DNA from: Toxorhynchites rutilus septentrionalis
Lineage: Eukaryota > Arthropoda > Insecta > Diptera > Culicidae
NCBI RefSeq assembly: GCF_029784135.1
Contig: NC_073746.1
Span: 247,885,307-247,949,306 of the forward strand
DNA length: 64,000 nucleotides
Direction of reading: 5' to 3'
Under the pieces are notes generated by a model. The model saw nothing but the letters and a program-made list of their open reading frames with translations. It was not told where the DNA came from and did no database searches. This document shows, in pieces, positions 45,781 to 54,290 of this stretch. Numbering within the stretch: the first letter of the stretch is position 1; each line of letters begins with the position of its first letter. Both the position numbers and the translations under genes were made by a program.

Positions 45781-47007
45781 CTAAACCACGTCAACATAAT
45801 ATTGGGGCTCCTGTTGCTCTCTCCGAATTTTCCTGCATGCTCCAGCAACTACCAAGGCTTCAAGGGTAAAGATCACTGTAATGAATTTAAGACATGTTTG
45901 AAAAGAATGGTTACAGCTCCTTGGAAAATGGACCGCCGGATAACTTACATGTAAATATTATTATTATCTTCATTTCAGCTACAGTCTTTTCCATGTTTGC
46001 CTCGTTATACTCTGTGGCGGACAGAACAGCCCGCCGTACAATAGCCGATGCTTTCAATGTTATTGTACATGTTTGGTAGACTTGAAGAAGTTTTTCCATT
46101 CGCTGTGAAATTCGCGGTGAAACAAAATAGAGCCTCATTCACCTGTGTCTATTCTTTTTTTAGTCTGTCTTTTTGTATTTTTTCGTGTGTCTGATTGATG
46201 ATTTCAATCCGATTTCAATGGAATAATCAGTTGTATTTTGAGTGGTAAATTCTAAGATACGGCGCAAGTGCAAGTAGTATTTCTTCCACGATTAAATCAA
46301 GTTTCTTTTGGGGTACAACGTCAAACGTCATTGAAGTCTATATTAAAAAATAAATCACATGGTCACATTCAAATTTTTATCAGCTTTGTCAATGACTAAG
46401 GCTCAGAACTTATCAACCGCCTCTAGTGTGTTATAACGAAGAGCAATCAATATTTTTTTCTTGCGACAAACCATCTTGTAAAACTATAACTACAGTTGAA
46501 ACAATTCATTGGTTATTCCCTTGTTCGTATTCATATTTATATCCAAAATTGATTTATTTTTTTTCCAGATTATTTTCTTACGTGTGTTCTCGTCTGTCTG
46601 TCCCATCTTTCTCTCATCAGTCGCTTCAGTCTCGCCTGTCTTATCTGTCTCATATGTCTCGTCCCATTTGTCCCATTTGTCTAGTCTAGTTATTTGCTTT
46701 ATTTTCTTCCTCAAGTACTTACCTTTGCTACTCCTATGATGAGCATGAGCGAAAGGATATTGTACAAGACCAGCAGCACAAATATTGGTTCCACTGAAAA
46801 AACATCATTTTCATGTACAAAACTTCCTATCCGACACAAACATCGCAAATGGTATCATTACTCACCATCATAACATACAATATCCCGATCGAGATCATTC
46901 ACACGGGAGCAAGCCAGCAGTGCTGAGGCCACCTTGAACGAGACAAAAATCTCCGCAAACGCTATGAAGTAACTCCATATATAATAATTACAAGCCACAC
47001 AACGCAT
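45781..47007 (-). CDS. Four-exon gene for a small multipass membrane protein
   Basis: The exons on the minus strand are 47007-46866, 46793-46723, 46102-45949 and 45875-45781. The introns are 72, 620 and 73 bases, each GT-AG (donors gtgagt, gtaagt, gtaagt; acceptors ttttttcag, atttcacag, ttcattacag). The phases join exactly (142+71+154+95 = 462 nt), giving 153 residues ending in TAG. The N-terminus is Cys-containing (MRCVACNYYIW). A hydrophobic segment lies at about 11-33 (AFAEIFVSFKVASALL), a second at about 48-70 (VEPIFVLLVLYNILSLMLII) and a third at about 106-128 (IIIIFTLIFTLEALVVAGAC). A basic stretch and a PQYYVDVV tail follow. It resembles small insect four-span proteins of unknown function (DUF4728-like), but that is by general form only. 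The start is the first ATG after a stop upstream in frame; an extra 5' exon cannot be excluded. Confidence 0.8.
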
Positions 47008-47264
47008 CTCGCACACAAACGATATACACCTAATCACTAGTTAATTATTGATTGCTTTAAAAACAAATCACAATCGGTGTCAAAATTGCTCAATTCTACT
47101 ACGGAAGGGGCAAAAAATTGCCGGCTGTCTGGAAGAACGAAACGCAAAAACTTCCTCTCCAAAACAAATCCTTTCGTGACAATGCGAACGCATGCGCGCG
47201 GTCCGGAGAACAGAATCGAAAGGATTCCCCTTCGTGTCCTAGCGTTGACACATAGATGACGCAC

Positions 47265-47287
47265 TGACGTCTATAAAAGCTGACGTC
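47265..47287. promoter_or_regulatory. TGACGTC-TATAAAA-TGACGTC cluster
   Basis: Two TGACGTC motifs (47265-47271 and 47281-47287), CRE/ATF-like, flank TATAAAA (47272-47278). They lie 258-280 bp upstream of the membrane-protein start codon. The TATA motif reads on the plus strand, so it would not direct that gene by itself. The CRE-like sites work in either orientation. Function is inferred only. Confidence 0.3.
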
Positions 47288-47569
47288 TACAATGACGACA
47301 TTATAGTATTTTTCTTAACATTTGGATACATTTTAAGGTGATCACATAACAATTGTTCATAGCTTGCGAAAATAATTTATATTGTTCAATAGTTAATAAT
47401 CAACTCGTTGAAGCTCATGACTGACAATTAATTTCAACATTTAACACGTTGAGTGCCACGGTTTAATAGCGATTCTATGGAAATTTTTAAACGTATTAGG
47501 GCCATAGTTCCTTATCGTAGTGGGAGATATTTTTGTTTGAAAGCGAATGCTTATAAGCTTATATGCTTA

Positions 47570-48854
47570 ACGGGTGTTAAATAAAAAATGAGAATTTTTT
47601 CAATCACATATAAAAAAAACAATTTTTTTTCATCGATTTCAGTATTTTTTATTAATAACATAATATATTTTCTTCAAAAAAATGTCAGTGAAAGTTTGAG
47701 TAAGGGCCGTGGTCTGCTGTTCGACGCAACTTTGTCGCGATGCTCTCACAAGAACGTTGTACGGCACTTACGTCCATTTTCCGGATACAATTCCGGATTC
47801 TTGTAGTCAGTTCGTGTCCTTGGCCCTCCAATTGTTTTTATACACTAGGGCACTGAGTGAGCCAAAGAAATCCTCTATTGGGCGGCAATGGGGCAAGTTT
47901 GTTGGGTTACGATCTTTCGGCACGAACGGTATCTTTTTCTCCTCAAGGTACGCCAGCGTCTTCTTGGCGTAATGGGAAGACGCCTTGTCCGGCCAGAAGA
48001 CGTACTTCCCATCCGCGTGATGCTCGTTCAGGAACGGCAGCAGGATTTCATCGAGGCACTCGATAGATTTGTTGGTTGATTGCCAGACCGCTCGGCTTTA
48101 ACCAAGGTTTTGAAATGCCTCGGTCGGAAATGGCGATGTACAACATAACGTTTTTTTTCAAACTTGTGCTTGAACTTGTATTTCACTTCAGGCGGTGTGG
48201 ATGACTTGTCGCTGGAGTAGTAATTATCATTTCCTGGAATATGCGTTTTGGACAGCGGAAAATAGCTTTCGTCGTCCAGAACGAAAGACGTCCCGCGGTT
48301 TTTTGACCATCCACCGACAGTGTGATTTAACCGTCTCAATCTGCTCCTCCGTGTACTCCGGCGACCTCGTCTTATTCCTGCAGACGATTCCTTCCATCTT
48401 GAGGGTCCGATGGATCAATACGTGGGAGCAGCCATATTTCCGAACGGCGTCACGCAGGCTGGTTGCGTCCTTGTTGTCAAACAGCTTCTTTAACGATGTT
48501 TTCCTCTGCTTCGTCATTATCGTCACCGGACGACCACTTCCGACCTTCCGCTCTACGTTCAGGGAACCCAGGATACGATATACCATACTGACAGGTACAT
48601 TTTCTTCCTTAAAATGTGCCACCGTGAACTTTTTTCCTTGCTGGCGTTTCGTAGAACCGTACAATGCGTTAGCGGAGCACGTGCTGTTTCGACGCCATCT
48701 TTGCTTTGACTAAATTCGAACTAGCAAAACCAAACACGCCTACTGTTTCTAGGGAGCCCAAAGAGCAATTTTCTTGGAGAAAGAAAATTTTACGTTCTTT
48801 ATTTGAGTTACTGAAAGGTATTGAAAATATTCTCATTTTTTATTTAACACCCGT
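47570..48854 (-). mobile_element. Second DD37E (ITmD37E-type) transposon
   Basis: A 1285-bp element with TA on both sides (47568-47569 and 48855-48856). Terminal inverted repeats of about 25 bp (acgggtgttaaataaaaaat) are identical at both ends. Its ends and protein differ from the element at 8869-10156, so it is a separate subfamily. Confidence 0.9.
47660..48700 (-). pseudogene. DD37E transposase, frameshifted
   Basis: The minus-strand start MASKQHVLR is followed by a stop and then a shift. Next come KKFTVAHFKEENVPVSMVYR (helix-turn-helix), GRPVTIMTKQ, LIHRTLKMEGI, another shift, VLDDESYFPLSKT (first Asp), GNDNYYSSDK, another shift, FWPDKASSHYAKK (second Asp) and CRPIEDFFGSL (Glu, 37 residues after the second Asp). 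At least three frameshifts and two or more stops make it non-functional. It is more decayed than the copy at 9023. Confidence 0.88.
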
Positions 48855-48858
48855 TATA

Positions 48859-50105
48859 CAGCCATTCCATGCCAAACCGATATAGTGGTTCTCAGATTTT
48901 CGTCAAAAGTGGTAATTTTGTTCATTATCGCAAATTATTAGACCCGTATTTTTTTATTTTTTTATTGAGGTGAGCATTTCTATTTTAGGGTGGTCCGAAA
49001 AAATCCTTTTTCTCGCATTTTTGGCAAAAATGACTTTTTCTAAAACTCATAACTTTCGAACCACTGGACCAATTCAGATGTTCGACATATTAAATTAAAG
49101 CCAATTAGATGGTCTTTTTTGAAGAAATACTACAGTTGCAAAAAATGTGAATTATGTTTTCGTTATTATTGATTGTATTGGTTTTTTATAGTTTTCATGG
49201 TCTCGGGACCAAAGGCACTATATTTTTTATATTTTTTTCTGGAAAGCTGAGGATTTTTCACATAACATATCTCGAAACCAGGGAGGCGTTTTTTTTCGTT
49301 TTTGAGTTGTGATTTTTCAAAGTTAACCGGTGGTCCGAAAAATCATTTTTTTCCCATTTTTTCCACTACAAAAAATCAAAGTTATGATTTTTTGTAGTGG
49401 AAAAAATGGGATGATCTACTAGACCGATTCAGATGATCGATATATCAAATTAAAGCCAACGAGCTAGTCTTGTTTAAAAATATTTTTTTTTAATTTTGTT
49501 TTCGTTATTATTGATTATATTTGTTTTTTATATCTTACAACGTTTCGCCAAGGGCGCCTTATTTTTTATATTTTTTCCTGAAAGCTGAGGTTTTTCACAA
49601 AATATATCCGAATACCAGAGAGGTGTTATTTTTCGTTTTTAAGTTATGATTTTTCAAAGTTAACATGTTCTCAGTTTTCGTTCAATATTTCTATGCGACT
49701 AGACTGGATGTATGTGATTATAATCCAATTAATTGGCAAATGAGTTGTTTTTTCAAAAAAGTCTAGCTAGTAGGCTTTAATTTGGTATGTCAATCATCTG
49801 AATCGGTCCAGTAGTTCAAAGGTAATAAATTGTTGAAAAAAGCCATTTTTGGGAAAAATGATTTTTTGGACCACCTAATTGGCTTTAATTTAATATGTCG
49901 AACATCTGAATTGGTCCAGTGATTCGAAAGATATGAGTTTTAGAAAAAGTCATTTTTGCCAAAAATGCGAAAAAATAGATTTTTCGGACCACCCTAACAC
50001 AAAAAAATAAAAAAATACGGGTCTATTAATTTGCGATAAAGAACAAAACTACCGCTTTTGAAGAAAATCTGAGAACCACTATATCGGTTTGGCATGGAAT
50101 GGCTG
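48859..50105. mobile_element. Inverted-repeat MITE family C, complete (1247 bp)
   Basis: The left end (cagccattccatgccaaacc) is the reverse complement of the right end, and the match continues inward for at least 150 bp (ccgatatagtggttctcaga; tggtaattttgttc; gggtggtccgaaaaa). TATA or TA lies on both sides. The arms contain recurrent modules (tccgaaaaatcatttttt; cagatgatcgatata; ccaaagg..gc). No transposase ORF is present. Confidence 0.88.
49353..49410. repeat. Perfect 26-bp-arm hairpin inside MITE C
   Basis: The arm 49353-49378 (cccattttttccactacaaa...) is perfectly complementary to 49385-49410, with a 6-base loop. A single transcript would form a pre-miRNA-sized stem. Confidence 0.9.
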
Positions 50106-50132
50106 TATATTAGTTACCTTTATTATCATATG

Positions 50133-50341
50133 TTATTCCGCGCGGCGAATGACGTGAGATAGCATAGTTTCTCATTTTATTGTGGAAGCCACCTTACTTT
50201 TCAACTCCCATTTAATACCCGAGTTGATAACATATGAGGACACGACTTTAAATCTCACCTAATGACAAACTATACTCACGTCATTCGCCTTCGGGAATAC
50301 CGTGACTTCAGCCATCTCACGTCATTCGCCGCCCGGAATAA
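50133..50341. mobile_element. 209-bp MITE with 28-bp inverted ends
   Basis: The left end 50133-50160 (ttattccgcgcggcgaatga...) matches the inverse of 50314-50341 at 27 of 28 positions. A further internal copy of cacgtcattcgcc lies near 50277-50290. Non-coding. Confidence 0.85.
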
Positions 50342-50658
50342 AGGGGACTGTCAGTCACCGGTGACTGACGCAGCCTGAGCGAAAACTCGGTGTCAGTCAC
50401 CGGTGACTGACGTGGCAGTCAACGTGTTAATCTGTTGTTCAGCATTGTCAATCACTTTTTATGTGTGAAATGGTATTATAATTGCCCTTTTTTTAAATAT
50501 AAACCAACAAAAATAAGTTTTTTGTCAGGTGTTTTGTTTTATCAAGAAATATTTTAACAGTGATCTAATTTGTCAAAAACGACAATCGAATTAGCGAAAC
50601 TTTATCAACATTACAATGACATGGAAGACACATTTGTCCAAAACATTTCCTAACAAAA
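50342..50658. other. Palindromic MITE tail and unassigned DNA
   Basis: The 20-base perfect palindrome gtcagtcaccggtgactgac occurs at about 50350-50369 and 50392-50411. After 50430 the sequence is AT-rich and unassigned. Confidence 0.6.
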
Positions 50659-50717
50659 ATTAATCCTAACTAGAAGGAATATGATATTATATCATATTCC
50701 TTCTAGTTAGGATTAAT
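50659..50717. repeat. 59-nt palindrome, 29-bp arms, one central base
   Basis: It reads attaatcctaactagaagg... inward to gatat-T-atatc and back out perfectly. There are no mismatches in the 29-bp arms. Confidence 0.95.
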
Positions 50718-50999
50718 GCTCGAAACCCTATTAAAAAGAATAAAAGTGATGCCAATAATGCCAATATTTTTCATCGATATTCAAAACAAATCATCCCATT
50801 TTTTCTTTAAATATCATGGAGCTGCTCATCCAGGTAAACAAAGTTTGCTTATGCAAAACTATCAATGTTGTTTCTAATTATGAATGAAAATTGAACATTT
50901 TAACTAATTTGGTTGAATTTAAGAAATATTCATGACTGTTTGAACGCCCCATTTTTTACATTGAAATTTATTCTATTCGGGAATCTCAAAGCTGATATA

Positions 51000-52376
51000 C
51001 ACTCTGTCCAACTTCTCTAAGATTCTGATTCTATTTTGTTGCAACACAAACAGTTATAATTTCAACAAGAAACATTCATGCATTGTTGAATGCTTAGAAT
51101 AAAGTACATTTAAGGTCAATTTTGTTCAAAAGAGTTGTTTGTTTATTTATTGTGGTTAAATATGATAATTTCAGCTGTCTAGTTTTTATAAGACCATTTC
51201 AAAATTCATAAGTAATGTCAATGAAAAGTTCAAAACGATCGGCTAATTTACATGTCAATAATTGGCAACCTTGCCATCTCGGCTAATAACCTGGAAAATT
51301 CGTGTTGGAATACTATTTACCAAATTCTGCTGAACGGATTTCTCGATAGTTCTCCGTGTTTCCGAAATTGCGACCTTGAGCTCTTCAATCATGGTGTACC
51401 GTTTTCCTTCAGTGTAGATTCTGCGTACATGGATTCTCCAAAGATTTTCAAGCCTGGAGAGCGAGCCGGTCAGTCCAAAAAATAAGTTTTAGGTCCTTAA
51501 CCCATTGCTTAGTTTCCTTGCTGGTATGAACAGTATCATTGTTTTGCTGGAATGTGAATTTTTTGTGGCAATATTCACGCAAAAACGGTAGGAGAGAGGA
51601 TTCCAGAATATATATGTAATCCTTGAATGATGTGAAAGCTATCTTGAGCTTTGCGGTTGCACAGAATCCCGCCCAAACCATGCACCAGTCTTCACCAAAA
51701 TTCATGGTTGAACAATACCACGTCCCACTGTCGATTCATGTGAGCTTTGGCAAAAATCAGACGTCTTCCGATTTGAGATGATGTAAGATAAGAAGCTTTA
51801 ACCTTTTAGGCCCTCTTTATGTGAGGATTTTTTACCAAAACGAATTGTCACCCGAGTAACATTTAAATTGAAATATTGCTTTATTTGCATAAGCGATTTT
51901 GAGGCATTCGAAGCAGTTCTAGCTATTTCACGCTTTTCCCGGTCAGAGAGCTTCGATTTACATGGAGCTGCCTCCCTCTTATCGTATCCTTGAAGATTCA
52001 CCAAATAATTGAGCACTACTTGATGTAATCGTCCAATCCGACGAACGATTTCTCTGATACTAATATTTTCTTGGTGAAATGCATCGATTTGTGTTTCTTC
52101 TCTCTCCTTAATCATTTTTCCCTTCGGCATTTCCCAGATTTATTGATCAAAACAACTAAAACAACGGACAATCTAACTGGTCTTATAGAAACTTGACACT
52201 TGAAAAATACAAAAACATTCCTTAGCGCTCAGCGCTCAGTGCACACATATGAAAATCATGCAATGTAGGGTAGTCACCAATCCATACAAACCATAATATA
52301 AATTGAAGCATTGTTTGTTTACAATGACACAAAGCAGCAAGATCATCACCTGGTTTTATAGAAGTTGGACAGAGTG
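51000..52376 (-). mobile_element. Tc1-like DD34E transposon relic
   Basis: The ends are CACTCTGTCCAACTTCT (51000-51016) and its perfect inverse (52360-52376), bounded by TA at 50998-50999 and 52377-52378. Length 1377 bp. A minus-strand transposase remnant fills it. No second copy is in the window. Confidence 0.88.
51250..52130 (-). pseudogene. Tc1-like transposase, broken
   Basis: The N-terminal part (52130-51798) begins MPKGKMIKEREETQIDAFHQ and has a paired helix-turn-helix region (ISIREIVRRIGR; LSDREKREIARTASNASKSL). It then shifts frame. KAHMNRQWDVVLFNHE follows, but the segment that should hold the first catalytic Asp (SDEKKF-type) is deleted. The C-terminal part reads VWAGFCATAKLKIAF, FTFQQNNDTVHTSKET (an Asn stands where the second Asp is expected) and ENLWRIHVRRIYTEG (third acidic residue). 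There are several shifts and stops, so the protein is inactive. Confidence 0.85.
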
Positions 52377-52627
52377 TAGCTCATAGCATAGCTTCTGTAT
52401 GGAACTGACACAAATATGTTCTTACGAGTTTACAAATTAATTATTCTGACACTAACAACAATCGAATAATTATTTTTGTTTGAAAAGAAAATAAATTTGT
52501 TATTCTAACTACTTATTGAAATTTGAACATGGTTTCAATCCTAGCCAGACCATGACTCTCTGATATTCTTGTCCAGTGAGTAACGATAAGAATCATTCAA
52601 AGTATTTTACCAATGGGATATTTTATA

Positions 52628-53222
52628 CCAATGCAATTTCGGCAATGGTCCAGGAGATGCATTTAAGTGGAAATTAGCCTTTAGAGTTCGACAGTCATTC
52701 TCTAGACAAAAACTTTCTTCGACAAAGTTGTTACATATGATAGGGCGCTCATTTTCATGTTGCCAAAAATAGTTGCCAACATTTTCGATGAAATAAAAAA
52801 TCGAACTTTCTTATCTCTATAGATAGAGGTAAACATAGTTCGACAATGTTGTAGTCCCAGTTATTTAAAACATTTCTGTGGAACAAAGTTTTTTTGTATC
52901 TCTTGAAATAACCGACGTAGCGCATTTTTCCTAATTTGCGTTGGGGTCACCATTAAAAAACTGTTTTTTTGCTCTAACTTTCATATTTTAAATTCTACAA
53001 ACAAACTGTTTTCGAAAGGCTTTTAGAACATACTGATACAAACATTTTGCGATGCAGAACTTGTCAATATCTCAATTTGACTCAAAGTTATTGACATTTC
53101 TTCCCAAAAAATACTCTTTCTTCAATTGCTTGCCATTCTTTCTGGGGCAAACATAAACAAAGTTAATTGGCGGCATTTGAAAGAACAGAGTTTACTCTAC
53201 ATAGTGTGTGATTTTCAAAACT
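52628..53222. repeat. Left arm of a 0.6-kb inverted repeat
   Basis: From ggtccaggagatgcatttaa (near 52646) to ttttcaaaactatg (near 53222) it is the inverse of 58292-58905, at roughly 80-85% by eye. The arms enclose the decayed LINE. A further partial copy in the other orientation (ataacttcgagcaggatt to atcgcaaaatgtt) lies at 53283-53338, beside the LINE's 5' end. Confidence 0.85.
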
Positions 53223-53354
53223 ATGTTATTTTTCGTGTTTGAGTAAATTAAAATTGAAATCATGAGTTTTTGGGTGAAAAACCATCAATAACTTCGAGCA
53301 GGATTAAGATATTGACATGTTCGGCATCGCAAAATGTTAAGCTGTTGATAAGCT

Positions 53355-53432
53355 AACTCGATGGTGTCGGTCGATACTCACAAAGAGATACTCGATGGTG
53401 TCGGTCGCTTCAAGAATTCCTCACTATGAAGC
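53355..53432. repeat. Short tandem duplication (ctcgatggtgtcggtcg)
   Basis: The 17-base phrase occurs at 53359 and again at 53391 with an intervening atactcacaaagaga. It marks the junction between the inverted-repeat element and the LINE's truncated 5' end. Confidence 0.7.
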
Positions 53433-54290
53433 GTGAAGATTCTTGAATGCGATCGACTGAAGTCTGTGTCACTCAAAAATGACAAACGAGTTCTCAATCG
53501 GACAAACTCTTTTCGAGTGACATTTGAGGGTTCCGCTCTTCCAAACTACGTTGCAATAGGTGCTCTTCGTTTACCTGTTCGGTTGTTTGTACCCCGGGTA
53601 ATGAAATGCAACAAATGTATGCAACTCGGTCACACGGCCGCCTATTGTTGCAATAAACAACGTTGCGCAGATTGTGGAGAGTCATGATGGGACTTCTTGC
53701 GCAAAAGAGCGCAAGTGTCTTCATTGCGACGGGGCCCCCCATGATCTTTCTCAATGCCCGGTGTACATACAACGAGGGGAAAAACTCAAGCGTTCCTTAA
53801 AGGAACGTTCCAAGCGGACTTATGCAGAAATGCTTAAGAGTTCCGCCTCAACGACTCAGGACAATCCCTACTCCATTCTGCAGAACGACGAGCCTGTTGC
53901 AGACGCTCCCAATGCAGGAAGTTCCGGTACATCGCAGGGTGCCATTAGGAAAAGAAAAATTACTTCTTTTCCATCACTCCCCAGAAAGAAGACCGAAACT
54001 TCCCAAGTTGGAATGAAACCTCGTATCGAACGTGCTGAGAATATACCGAAGCAAGTACCTCCTGGTTTAAGCGGTTCTTCTACGCACCAGGGGTTCTCAG
54101 CACTTCCCGGAGCAGAGCCCAACACGTCTGTTCCTTTTTCGCGGTCGAGGCAACAGCCACAATCTGGCTTGCTTGCGCTTTCTGACCTGGTGGACAATAT
54201 TTTAAATGCTTTGAATATAAATGACCCTCTTAAAAGCATAGTATTATGTTTGCTTCCGATTGTGAGAACATTTTTGAAAGAAAAATGTGG
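53433..54290 (+). pseudogene. Decayed LINE ORF1 (5'-truncated)
   Basis: It starts at the equivalent of about residue 215 of the intact ORF1. Recognisable parts are NSFRVTFEGSALPNYV, the first knuckle (CNKCMQLGHTAAYC), a frameshift near 53685, then the third knuckle (CLHCDGAPHDLSQC) and RSLKERSKRTYAEML. The 3' part ends in LPIVRTFLKEK and then runs directly into ORF2 sequence by a deletion. Sequence identity to 16771-18345 is only partial, so this is a sister family and not a decayed copy of it. Confidence 0.85.

Larger units (their letters stand above)
47445..50426. mobile_element. TTAA-flanked MITE family E, opened by three insertions
   Basis: TTAA lies at 47441-47444 and 50427-50430. The left end (cacgttgagtgccacgg) matches the inverse of the right end (cgtggcagtcaacgtg) with one or two changes. 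Only 47445-47569 and 50342-50426 are its own DNA. The rest is a DD37E transposon (47570-48854), an inverted-repeat MITE (48859-50105) and a small MITE (50133-50341). Its right part holds the palindrome gtcagtcaccggtgactgac twice. Confidence 0.75.
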
